DNA of 13,372 nt from DRWZ01 sp964601505 (GTDB taxonomy: Bacteria > Calescibacteriota > Calescibacteriia > Calescibacteriales > Calescibacteriaceae): assembly GCA_964601505.1 (NCBI GenBank), contig CAZRNR010000059.1, forward strand, positions 1-13,372. The letters run 5' to 3'. The notes beneath the pieces were generated by a model that worked only from the letters and a program-made list of their open reading frames with translations, had not been told where the DNA came from and searched no databases. The stretch's first letter is position 1. Every line of letters starts with the position of its first letter. Positions 6,812-13,372 of the stretch are shown piece after piece. Position numbers and translations under genes: made by a program.

Positions 6812-6835
6812 CAAATTACTTATAATACATTGTAA
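6764..6835 (+). CDS. Possible 23-codon mini-ORF sharing its start with the porin
   Basis: Encodes MVSIAVFSIYKR followed by SLLLQITYNTL. The first five residues are identical, at the DNA level too, to the porin N-terminus. SIYKR also recalls the porin's SIYEK, as if the porin's signal-peptide coding part had been copied with an internal deletion. It has an excellent ribosome binding site (AAGGAGGAGGG) but this lies in an 11-bp stem. It occupies the place where pstB would be expected. Expression is unproven; it may be a decayed duplicate or a small hydrophobic peptide. Confidence 0.25.
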   Translation: MVSIAVFSIYKRSLLLQITYNTL

Positions 6836-6862
6836 TAAAATATAAAAAAAATAAATAAAAAA

Positions 6863-6888
6863 CGATTTTTTGATATTTTTCAAAATCG
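6863..6888 (-). terminator. Putative terminator for the pgi transcript
   Basis: CGATTTT (6863-6869) pairs with AAAATCG (6882-6888). Read on the minus strand, the stem is followed by a T-rich tract (complement of the A-rich 6843-6862), as expected of an intrinsic terminator 48 bp beyond the pgi stop. The stem is short and AT-rich, so it is weak. Confidence 0.4.
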
Positions 6889-6935
6889 AATTTCAACCTT
6901 AATTTACAGTGAAGGAATCAACAAAGAAGATATTC

Positions 6936-7985
6936 TCATAACTCAAGCATATCTCTTATTCTCTTAACTTCTGGTTGATCAAAAGGATTTATACCCATTA
7001 TTTTTCCACATACTGCAATAGCTATTTGAAAGGAAAAAACAAGCTTTGATATTTCAGATGGAGTTTGCTCAAAATCTATCCACATTGATGGTATCTTTTC
7101 AGAAAAAGCCCTATATGTCGCATCAGCTTCTCTCCTGACCTGCTCGTATCTCCTACCTTTTGGGACAATGAATATAGAGAATTTTGACTTGGGATTTGCC
7201 AAAACAAGTTGAGCCATTGAATGCTGGAAGTTTGGTCCAAGATTAGCAACAGGTGTAAAACCTTTATTATCCTTCCCAAGACTCTCAGCTATAAGCTGAG
7301 ATATATTCTCCGAAAGTTCAAAAATCTTTCTTGAATAAAAACACAAAAATAGATCTTGTTTATCTAAATTCTGGAGTAAAAAAGAAGCTAACTTAAAATG
7401 CAAAGAGTCCTGATTGGTCAATGAGTTTCTAACCTCAGAAAGTCCTCTACAAACTCCTTTGAGAATTTTTGGATACATCGCTGAAAGATAGAAATACATT
7501 ATGTAAAATGTAGAGAATCGTCCCGATAGCTGCGGCGGAAAAGGTATAATCTGTATATTATACTTCCTCGCAATCCTACTCATCGGAGAATCCACATCCT
7601 GAGAATTGATTATAAAACTACTTGAAATATTTCCTCCTGAAACCTTGAGCTTCTTTATAATCTTATCAAAAAGTATCAGTGTTTCGTAAGTTGTTCCAGA
7701 TTTAGAGACAACGTAGAATAATTTCTTTCTAAAATTACCTTCAAAATCATCTTCTGGAGATTCCAAAAATGTTCCTTTTATATCAAAAATTCTGAAAAAG
7801 GCTCTCGGTCCTGATGAAGATCCTCCTATCCCTATCCAAACAAGTTCTTTTTTAAAAAACTTGGAAAAATTTTGATAATCTGAAGCTAACTCATCGGCTA
7901 TAAGGAAACACCAGGGAGTTTGTCTAACATTTTGTTTTGCTTCCTCAAGAACCAAAGAAATATCTTTTGAGATATCATTCATCAT
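6936..7985 (-). CDS. pgi: Glucose-6-phosphate isomerase (short form)
   Basis: Interconverts glucose-6-phosphate and fructose-6-phosphate in glycolysis/gluconeogenesis. The two sugar-isomerase domains are recognisable: IGIGGSSSGPRA (51-62), SKSGTTYET (94-102, phosphate loop), SGRFS (154-158, the GGRFS motif), ESLGKDNKGFTPV (234-246) and GPNFQHSMAQLV (250-261, with the conserved Gln-His). The tail NPFDQPEVKR (333-342) carries a Lys (341) in the place of the catalytic Lys. At 349 aa it is clearly shorter than the common 420-560 aa enzymes; the missing part is mostly N-terminal, and the motifs are intact. It overlaps the aminotransferase stop by 4 bp (ATGA), so the two are coupled. ATG at 7985 was chosen for that overlap; the next ATG, three bases downstream on the minus strand, is in frame and would remove only one residue. 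Confidence 0.88.
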   Translation of the reverse strand: MMNDISKDISLVLEEAKQNVRQTPWCFLIADELASDYQNFSKFFKKELVWIGIGGSSSGPRAFFRIFDIKGTFLESPEDDFEGNFRKKLFYVVSKSGTTYETLILFDKIIKKLKVSGGNISSSFIINSQDVDSPMSRIARKYNIQIIPFPPQLSGRFSTFYIMYFYLSAMYPKILKGVCRGLSEVRNSLTNQDSLHFKLASFLLQNLDKQDLFLCFYSRKIFELSENISQLIAESLGKDNKGFTPVANLGPNFQHSMAQLVLANPKSKFSIFIVPKGRRYEQVRREADATYRAFSEKIPSMWIDFEQTPSEISKLVFSFQIAIAVCGKIMGINPFDQPEVKRIRDMLEL

Positions 7986-9151
7986 CTTGAAGCGAACTCT
8001 ACCAAACCATCCTTTATTCTCTTGACGCCTTCCCTTATTTTCTCTTCACTAAGTGCGAATGAAAGTCTGATAAACCCAGGAGCACCAAATCCCTCTCCAG
8101 GGATGACCAAAACCTTTTTCTTTTCAAGTAAGAAAGTGCTAAGTTCATCTGTTGTTTTGTTATTGCGAAGGAAGTAGGAAACATTTGGGAATATATAGAA
8201 TGCTCCCTCTGGCTTTACACATCTTATTCCTTCAGTGCTGGTTAGAAGTGAATATATAAGGTCTCTCCTTTTTCTAAACTCGTCTGTTGTTTTCCTGACA
8301 AAATCATCATCCTTTTCTAAGGCTCCAATTGAAGCATACTGTGATATACTTGTTGGATTTGAGGTAGTCTGTCCCTGAACTTTTTTCATAGCAGAAATTA
8401 CATCCTGAGGTCCAAAAGCAAAACCGATTCTCCATCCTGTCATAGAATATGTCTTTGACATTCCCCATATAACAACTGTTCTTTCCTTAAGAAACTTGGC
8501 GAAACTTTCAAATTTCTTGCCATAGACCATAGTTCCATATATCTCATCCGAAAGAACCCAAATATTTTTGTTCTTGACTATATGGGATATTTCCTCGAAA
8601 ATTTCCGGTTCAGCAACAGCACCTGTTGGATTACAGGGGTAATTCAAAATAATACACTTAGTTTTTGGTGTTATAGCTTCTGCTATATCTTTTGGTAAAG
8701 GTTTAAAACCGTTTTCAGGTTTAGTTTCAACAAACTTCGGGACTCCTCCAACCATCTTTACCATATCTGGATATGAAACCCAATATGGAGAAAGTATTAT
8801 CACCTCGTCTCCTTGATCAACAACGGAGAATAAAAATTCATATATAGCCATCTTTGCTCCGGGAGAAACCATGCACTCACTTTCTTTATACTCAACACCA
8901 AAAAAATCTCCGAACTTCTTTATCGCTAACCTTTTGAGTTCTGGAATTCCATCAACTGCTGTGTATTTAGTTTTTCCTTTGTCTATAGCGTTCTTACCAT
9001 AGTCAATAGCATGTGGGGGTGAGGAAAAATCCGGTTCTCCTGCTCCAAAAGATACTATATCTTCGCCCTTCTCTATAAGAGCTTTTGCCTTTGCATCAAG
9101 CGTCAAAGTTGGAGAAGGTTTTATCTCCCTTACTCTCCTTGATAACTCCAT
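7982..9151 (-). CDS. Class I/II PLP-dependent aminotransferase, aspartate aminotransferase-like
   Basis: Transfers amino groups between amino acids and 2-oxoacids, most likely aspartate/2-oxoglutarate, possibly also prephenate or aromatic substrates as in class Ib enzymes. Fold type I PLP residues are present: FGAGEPDF (35-42), NYPCNPTG (170-177, Asn174), SDEIYG (201-206, Asp202 and Tyr205), the Schiff-base Lys233 in MSKTYSMTGWRIG (231-243) and the carboxylate-binding Arg362 in IRLSFA (361-366). The 389 aa length is normal. There is no clear Shine-Dalgarno; a candidate promoter lies just upstream (CTGACT and TTATAT on the minus strand, spacing 18), giving a very short leader. It is first in an operon with pgi. 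Substrate specificity cannot be read from sequence. Confidence 0.9.
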   Translation of the reverse strand: MELSRRVREIKPSPTLTLDAKAKALIEKGEDIVSFGAGEPDFSSPPHAIDYGKNAIDKGKTKYTAVDGIPELKRLAIKKFGDFFGVEYKESECMVSPGAKMAIYEFLFSVVDQGDEVIILSPYWVSYPDMVKMVGGVPKFVETKPENGFKPLPKDIAEAITPKTKCIILNYPCNPTGAVAEPEIFEEISHIVKNKNIWVLSDEIYGTMVYGKKFESFAKFLKERTVVIWGMSKTYSMTGWRIGFAFGPQDVISAMKKVQGQTTSNPTSISQYASIGALEKDDDFVRKTTDEFRKRRDLIYSLLTSTEGIRCVKPEGAFYIFPNVSYFLRNNKTTDELSTFLLEKKKVLVIPGEGFGAPGFIRLSFALSEEKIREGVKRIKDGLVEFASR

Positions 9152-9165
9152 AGTAAGGATTTTCC

Positions 9166-9204
9166 ATATAAAAACTTCAGTTTCACAAAAGTCAGATACT
9201 TTTG
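9166..9204. promoter_or_regulatory. Divergent promoter region with a perfect dyad
   Basis: CAAAAGT-CAGAT-ACTTTTG (9186-9204) is a perfect 7-bp inverted repeat with a 5-nt centre. It lies midway in the 70 bp between the divergent aminotransferase and acyltransferase genes. On the minus strand, CTGACT (complement of 9190-9195) and TTATAT (complement of 9166-9171) form a possible sigma-70-type promoter with an 18-bp spacer, and the dyad overlaps its -35 box. It is a candidate operator controlling both sides. Confidence 0.35.
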
Positions 9205-9221
9205 ATTAATATATTGGTGTT

Positions 9222-10298
9222 ATGGTGGGAATGACCGAACAAAAGAAAACAGAACTTTCTGGGGAGGAAAAAAAAGATATAAGAATGAACTTTTCAAAAG
9301 AAGAAAAGAAAAAAGTCAGAGAAATTTTCTCAGAAGTAGGTAAAATACTCAAGGAAGCTATCAAAGAGATAGAGGATTCATCTGAAAAAGGGGAACTCTC
9401 ATTTGAGGAAACAGCAGGAATAATAACAAAATACATATCAAGAATAAATCCTATTCTTTCAAATCTATATATAAACTCACTGGGAAAGCTTATAAGAGCT
9501 TATCAACTTTTGATTTATTCTGATGCTGTAGATGAGTTTGGATACGATCCAAAATTTGAAGACTTCGTCAAACCACTTTTCAAATTTCTCTATGAAAAAT
9601 GGTGGAGGGTCAGTGTGGAAGGAGGAGAAAACATACCACACAAAGGGAGAGTCCTGTTTGTTGCCAATCATTCAGGAACCCTACCAGCGGATGGAGCTAT
9701 GATAAAATACTATGTGAGAGAAATACATCCATCACACAGAGATCTAAGACCTCTTGCAGAAAATTTCGTTTATTACTTACCTTTCATAGGAGTCATGATG
9801 AACAGAATAGGGGGAGTAAGAGCTTGTCAAGAGAATGCAGAAATCCTCCTGATGAGAGATGAGGCAGCTTTAGTTTTCCCTGAAGGTGTAAAAGGAATAG
9901 TAAAACATTTTTCTCAAAGATACAAGCTACAGAGATTCGGGAGAGGAGGATTTGTCAAATTAGCAATAAAGACCCAGTCCCCAATGCTACCGGTCGCAGT
10001 TGTCGGAGCAGAGGAAATATACCCAGTGCTAGCCAAATTTGACACAATAGGAAAACTTATGAACTTACCGACCCTCCCCATTGTGCTTAATATGTTTTTG
10101 CTCGGTCCATTTTGGTTCATACCGTTTCCATCAAAGTGGTATATAAAGTTCGGAAAACTAATAAAGAAGACAGCTGAAATTCCCCCAGAAGCTGTGGAAG
10201 ACGATATTTTGATAAACCAAATATCACAAGAGGTAAGAAGCTATATAGAGGATATGATCGCAGAACTACTATCAAAAAGAAAAAGTATATGGAAGTAA
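9222..10298 (+). CDS. PlsC-like phospholipid/glycerol acyltransferase
   Basis: Probably transfers an acyl chain to a lysophospholipid or glycerophosphate at the inner membrane. Residues 1-80 are charged and helical. LPLAT motifs follow: block I NHSGTLPADG (149-158, His150 and Asp157), block II GGVR (197-200), block III FPEGVKG (219-225) and block IV LPVAVVG (256-262). The His-Asp gap is HX6D rather than the usual HX4D. From memory, the NHSGTLP form and the preceding DEFGYDPKFEDFVKPLFKFL (104-123) occur in a subfamily of large acyltransferases. A hydrophobic segment lies at 283-302. At 358 aa it is longer than typical PlsC (~240). The ATG at 9231 is an alternative start; neither has a clear ribosome binding site. 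Confidence 0.82.
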   Translation: MVGMTEQKKTELSGEEKKDIRMNFSKEEKKKVREIFSEVGKILKEAIKEIEDSSEKGELSFEETAGIITKYISRINPILSNLYINSLGKLIRAYQLLIYSDAVDEFGYDPKFEDFVKPLFKFLYEKWWRVSVEGGENIPHKGRVLFVANHSGTLPADGAMIKYYVREIHPSHRDLRPLAENFVYYLPFIGVMMNRIGGVRACQENAEILLMRDEAALVFPEGVKGIVKHFSQRYKLQRFGRGGFVKLAIKTQSPMLPVAVVGAEEIYPVLAKFDTIGKLMNLPTLPIVLNMFLLGPFWFIPFPSKWYIKFGKLIKKTAEIPPEAVEDDILINQISQEVRSYIEDMIAELLSKRKSIWK

Positions 10299-10323
10299 AT
10301 CAATCTCTTCATCTTAACTTAGA

Positions 10324-11520
10324 ATGAAAATAAAAAAGACATACATCATCATAATTGCCATAGCATTGATGAACTTATCAGCAAAAGATAATAAAGGAGA
10401 CACAGAATCCTTACTAAATGAAGCCATAAAATATCTTAAAGAAGGGAAATTTGAGGAAGCAGAGGAAAAGATAAGCGAATTTAAAAATGAGCCAGCATTG
10501 AAACTAGAAAGAATTAGCTTCCCCATTGAAACATCTGAGGTGATAAATCTTCTTGAAAAAGAGATAAAAATGCTCAAGGATTTATCTGTAAGCAAAGTTC
10601 CTTATTCCTTTGTAACATCGCTAAATCCTAATTTCCTTAAGGATAACCAAGACATATTTTTTTATGCATTACAAGAATTTGGAAGTTTTAACTTCATACC
10701 CGATGCATTCATCACAGAAATAAAAGACGGCAAAAAAATCCTCATAAACTTTTCTTCTACCCCAATGCACAGCAACTTAAAAAACATCGTGATAAATATA
10801 AGAAGAAATGAGATAACTAAAAAGCAGATTTACTTTATTCCAGATTTGAGCTACCTATCTGAATCTGTTTTTATCTTCTTGAAGAAGAAGATAAACTGTC
10901 AAGCCACTTCAATAGTATATCCTAAAGACCGTAGGGAATTAGCAGAGAAGATAAAAAACGTCGGTTGGGCATTTGGGATATCATCTCCTTTGAATATAGA
11001 ATATGAAGGAATTGATTTAATCCCTCTTTTTAGAGAAAAAGGACTTGAACTACTAAAAAGAAAACCTAAAGATAATCAGGAAATATTTTCAAAACTATCC
11101 GAATATCTTGATAACATCGGTTGTATAATAATATTAGATACACCAAGAAATGCGGCAGCGATAATCCCACAGTTCAGATTCATAGGAGCTAAAAATCTAA
11201 AATTCATAGGTTTCTTTTGGTCAAAAATAAAAGACATAATAGAAAAAAGATATTACGACAGAATATTTTATGTAGATATCATAGATGAAAGCGTATCGGA
11301 TAGGGCAAAAGTTTATATATCTGAACTAAAAAAGCTATCAGATTTCTTATTATCAGCTCAACCCATGAAGGCTGAAAAATTAGAGTTTCAAGGAGAGTTC
11401 GGTAAGATACTGGTCGTACCGGGAAAATACACAACTCGTCCTGTATTCATATTTAAGGTAGGAGAAACAAATGAAAAAATTTTTGAGTATTATAAAGATG
11501 AACCTGTATTTACAGAATAA
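10324..11520 (+). CDS. Exported protein, TPR-like start, possible LpoA/Peripla_BP_6-like fold
   Basis: Not recognised with certainty. Residues 1-20 form a signal peptide (basic KIKK, Ile-rich core, LSA near 18-20) without a lipobox Cys. Residues 29-53 look like a TPR helix pair (LLNEAIKYLKEGKFEEAEEKISEF). The second half has alternating strand and helix pieces. QIYFIPDLSYLSESVFIFLKK (168-188; written here as QIYFIPDLSYL and SESVFIFLKK) and TSIVYPKDRRELAEKIKN (195-212) recall the central part of periplasmic ligand-binding proteins. So does IIILDTPRNAAAIIPQFRF (268-286) followed by KFIGFFWSKIKDIIEKRYYDRIFYVD (293-318; split as KFIGFFWSKIKD and IIEKRYYDRIFYVD). TPR plus such a domain is the layout of penicillin-binding-protein activator LpoA and related proteins. 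The first lobe looks eroded. It starts 25 bp after plsC and its stop overlaps the pabB start (TAATG), so it belongs to that operon. Confidence 0.45.
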   Translation: MKIKKTYIIIIAIALMNLSAKDNKGDTESLLNEAIKYLKEGKFEEAEEKISEFKNEPALKLERISFPIETSEVINLLEKEIKMLKDLSVSKVPYSFVTSLNPNFLKDNQDIFFYALQEFGSFNFIPDAFITEIKDGKKILINFSSTPMHSNLKNIVINIRRNEITKKQIYFIPDLSYLSESVFIFLKKKINCQATSIVYPKDRRELAEKIKNVGWAFGISSPLNIEYEGIDLIPLFREKGLELLKRKPKDNQEIFSKLSEYLDNIGCIIILDTPRNAAAIIPQFRFIGAKNLKFIGFFWSKIKDIIEKRYYDRIFYVDIIDESVSDRAKVYISELKKLSDFLLSAQPMKAEKLEFQGEFGKILVVPGKYTTRPVFIFKVGETNEKIFEYYKDEPVFTE

Positions 11521-12698
11521 TGTTCGTATTCCAAAACAAATTATGGAAAGATTTTAAAAAATGCCTCGTCATACAAGGTGAAAACTCTTTCTTATTTGAC
11601 ACAAGAAAAAAATATTTCCGCAAAGGAAATCCATTTGAAACCATTGAAAAATTCGTAGAGGAAGAAAAAGGAATAAAATTCGGATACATATCTTACAATC
11701 TCTCAAGATTTGCGGAGAGTTTAAAAATTCAAGGAGAAGATGATATAGGAATACCTGATTGTGTTCTTGTATCACTTGATCAAAAGAAGTACGAAAACAT
11801 ATCAATTCCAAAAGGATCATATAAAATCTCAATTCCAAATATTAATACGGGAAAGGAACAATTTATATCGGGAGTAATAGAAGCAAAAAGACACATATAC
11901 AACGGAGACATATACCAGGTTAATCTTTCAAGAAGAATAGAGATTGAATGTCAAATAAATGCTTATTCGCTTTTTTCAAACTATATAAGGGCACAGCCTA
12001 TAAGATTTCCAGCTTTTCTTGAATTTCCAGATCTTGGATTTTCCATAGGGAGTGGATCTATGGAGATATTTCTTGAGAAAAAAGACAGCAGAATAAGAGA
12101 ATGTCCAATAAAAGGAACAAGGAAAATTCAAGAAAAAGATCCAGAAGTCATAAAAAAGATATCGGACGAACTGCTGAATGATGAAAAAGAGATAGCGGAA
12201 AATCTAATGATAGTTGATATGGTGAGGAACGACCTTGGGAAAGTGTGTAAAATTGGGACAGTAAGACCAAGAAGATTATTTGATGTAGAAAAATATGAAA
12301 CACTTATCCATCTTGTATCAGAAGTCGAGGGAGAATTAGAGAAAAACAAAAAAATATCTGATATTCTAATTGCAACATTTCCTGCTGCATCTATAACTGG
12401 AGCTCCCAAAAAATCTGCTATGGAGATAATAGAAAAAATAGAGAAAAAAAGAAGAGGTCCATACTGCGGGGCAATATCAATGTTTGATGAAAGTGGAGAT
12501 TTTATCATGTTGGTCTCAATAAGAATATTCCTCTATCTCCACAGAGGTAAATTATACTACTGGACCGGCTGCGGAATAGTTTGGGATTCTGATCCATATA
12601 AAGAATGGGAGGAAACCTTAACAAAAACAAAAGCTTTTATAAATGCTCTACAGAATCAAGTTTTACCTGAAGAGAAAACGGAATCCCACACTCTATAG
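11520..12698 (+). CDS. pabB: Aminodeoxychorismate synthase component I
   Basis: Converts chorismate to 4-amino-4-deoxychorismate with ammonia from PabA, the first step to p-aminobenzoate and folate. The chorismate-binding domain is complete: NGDIYQVNLSRR (128-139), PIKGTRK (196-202), ENLMIVDMVRNDLG (227-240), FPAASITGAPKKSAM (287-301) and TGCGIVWDSDP (349-359). Lys198 in PIKGT is the residue typical of PabB; anthranilate synthase TrpE has Ala there, which settles the choice. At 392 aa the N-terminal half is short. No pabA or pabC is in the window. The ATG overlaps the stop of the preceding gene (TAATG). About 16 C-terminal residues extend past the conserved domain, and their DNA overlaps the 3' end of ccmA on the other strand. 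Confidence 0.9.
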   Translation: MFVFQNKLWKDFKKCLVIQGENSFLFDTRKKYFRKGNPFETIEKFVEEEKGIKFGYISYNLSRFAESLKIQGEDDIGIPDCVLVSLDQKKYENISIPKGSYKISIPNINTGKEQFISGVIEAKRHIYNGDIYQVNLSRRIEIECQINAYSLFSNYIRAQPIRFPAFLEFPDLGFSIGSGSMEIFLEKKDSRIRECPIKGTRKIQEKDPEVIKKISDELLNDEKEIAENLMIVDMVRNDLGKVCKIGTVRPRRLFDVEKYETLIHLVSEVEGELEKNKKISDILIATFPAASITGAPKKSAMEIIEKIEKKRRGPYCGAISMFDESGDFIMLVSIRIFLYLHRGKLYYWTGCGIVWDSDPYKEWEETLTKTKAFINALQNQVLPEEKTESHTL

Positions 12699-13257
12699 GT
12701 GATGAAAATATGAGAATCCTTCCATATCTGACAAAATTCTCCATATACTCCTTCAGTGTAGATTGACCCTGGTCATCCAGGTTAGAAAATGGTTCATCAA
12801 GGATGATTATACTTGGTTCAGCTATAAAAATCTTGGTAAGAGCTATTTTTTTTTGTGTCCCTTGAGAAAGTTTTCCAACAGATTTATCTATATATCTTTC
12901 TATTGAAAATATACCAAGTAGCTTGATAACATCACTTTTTGTCAAAATCTTTCCCCATAGCTTTCCCCAAAGATATAAATTCTCATAGGTTGTAAGATCT
13001 TTATATATTCCCGGTTTATGCCCGACAAAAACCACATGATGTTTATACTCTGAAAAGATACTTTTTCCATTTATCTTCACATCCCCCATATCTGGCTTAA
13101 TAAAACCACTTAATATTCTCAGGAGCGTAGTTTTTCCAGAACCATTCTTTCCTGACACAAACAAGATATCACCACCTTTGATTTCAAAACTTATGTTCTC
13201 AAAAATAACTCTTCCATCAAAATGCTTTGATAAATTCAAAGCTTGAAAAAGTATCAT
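12637..13257 (-). CDS. ccmA: CcmA-like ABC transporter ATPase (cytochrome c maturation)
   Basis: ATPase of the CcmABCD haem-handling complex that drives release of holo-CcmE in System I cytochrome c biogenesis. Seen: Walker A GKNGSGKT (36-43), the CcmA-specific Q-loop region VGHKPGIYKDLTTYENL (78-94), signature LSQGTQKK (130-137), Walker B IIILDEP (150-156, Glu155) and D-loop SNLD (158-161). The His of the H-loop, expected near 186-188 (TTHxP in CcmA), is replaced: the protein reads FSSPIE (184-189). At 206 aa it matches CcmA (~200-210). No ribosome binding site is visible before the ATG, so the start is uncertain. The gene is convergent with pabB, overlapping by 62 bp. ccmB/C are not in the window. 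Another short ABC ATPase (gliding/ABC-2 type) is possible but less likely. Confidence 0.7.
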   Translation of the reverse strand: MILFQALNLSKHFDGRVIFENISFEIKGGDILFVSGKNGSGKTTLLRILSGFIKPDMGDVKINGKSIFSEYKHHVVFVGHKPGIYKDLTTYENLYLWGKLWGKILTKSDVIKLLGIFSIERYIDKSVGKLSQGTQKKIALTKIFIAEPSIIILDEPFSNLDDQGQSTLKEYMENFVRYGRILIFSSPIECGIPFSLQVKLDSVEHL

Positions 13258-13291
13258 AATAAATAGTAATTTGAAATGATAACAATAAAAA

Positions 13292-13372
13292 ATTGCTTTG
13301 TCGCATCAATCAAATATTTACTGAGTTAGGATATGATTGAGTTAGGATATGAAAAGTAAAATACATAAAACA
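13292..13372 (-). repeat. Intergenic repeat cluster (copy B, inverted)
   Basis: The minus strand repeats the blocks of 2226-2352 in the same order: 13363-13339 corresponds to 2226-2250 (23 of 25 identical) and 13313-13292 corresponds to 2331-2352 (19 of 22). Within it TGAGTTAGGATATGA is duplicated in tandem (13322-13336 and 13338-13352). It lies upstream of ccmA, so it may overlap that gene's promoter. It continues off the right edge. Confidence 0.6.

Noticed and set aside
9599..9862. 87-codon plus-strand ORF inside the acyltransferase
   Set aside because: Lies in another frame of a well-supported gene covering the catalytic motifs; no motif of its own.
12128..12508. 126-codon minus-strand ORF inside pabB
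   Set aside because: Antisense shadow across the invariant PabB motifs; Ser/Ile-rich composition expected of reversed coding DNA.

Overview
The window is AT-rich chromosomal DNA from a diderm bacterium. An outer-membrane porin of the phosphate-selective OprP/OprO type sits beside a Pst phosphate transporter, and a CcmA-type ATPase points to System I cytochrome c maturation. Codon use leans heavily on AGA/AGG for Arg and ATA for Ile, and a decayed IS200/IS605-type end is present. Both are common in thermophiles, but this is inference and I cannot name the lineage. No rRNA, tRNA, CRISPR array, phage or plasmid genes were seen.

Layout. 1-190: degraded right-end sequence of an IS605-family tnpB element, reading leftward off the window. 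323-2169 (+): rplK followed closely by mnmE, with rplK away from its usual nusG/rplA/rplJ neighbours. 2170-2702: a long non-coding stretch with repeat units, a 14-bp perfect tandem repeat and two hairpins, one directly in front of the porin ribosome binding site. 2703-6750 (+): a phosphate-uptake operon, porin-pstS-pstC-pstA, with no pstB or phoU. A 23-codon mini-ORF follows pstA; it shares 18 bp with the porin start and lies in a hairpin that could hide its ribosome binding site. 6936-9151 (-): a class I aminotransferase and a short glucose-6-phosphate isomerase overlapping by 4 bp. 9152-9221: a divergent promoter region with a perfect dyad. 9222-12698 (+): a PlsC-type acyltransferase, an exported protein that may be a diverged LpoA/Peripla_BP_6-like protein, and pabB. 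12637-13257 (-): ccmA, convergent with pabB and overlapping it by 62 bp. 13258-13372: a second, inverted copy of the repeat found after mnmE.

How the genes work together. The clearest functional unit is phosphate import: the porin would pass phosphate through the outer membrane, PstS would bind it in the periplasm, and PstC/PstA would form the inner-membrane channel. The energising ATPase PstB must be encoded elsewhere. The other genes are housekeeping: ribosome, tRNA wobble modification, glycolysis/gluconeogenesis, amino-acid transamination, phospholipid acylation, folate precursor synthesis and haem handling. I found no complete new multi-gene system. The most unusual signals are the regulatory-looking structures around the phosphate operon and the inverted intergenic repeat family at its outer flanks.
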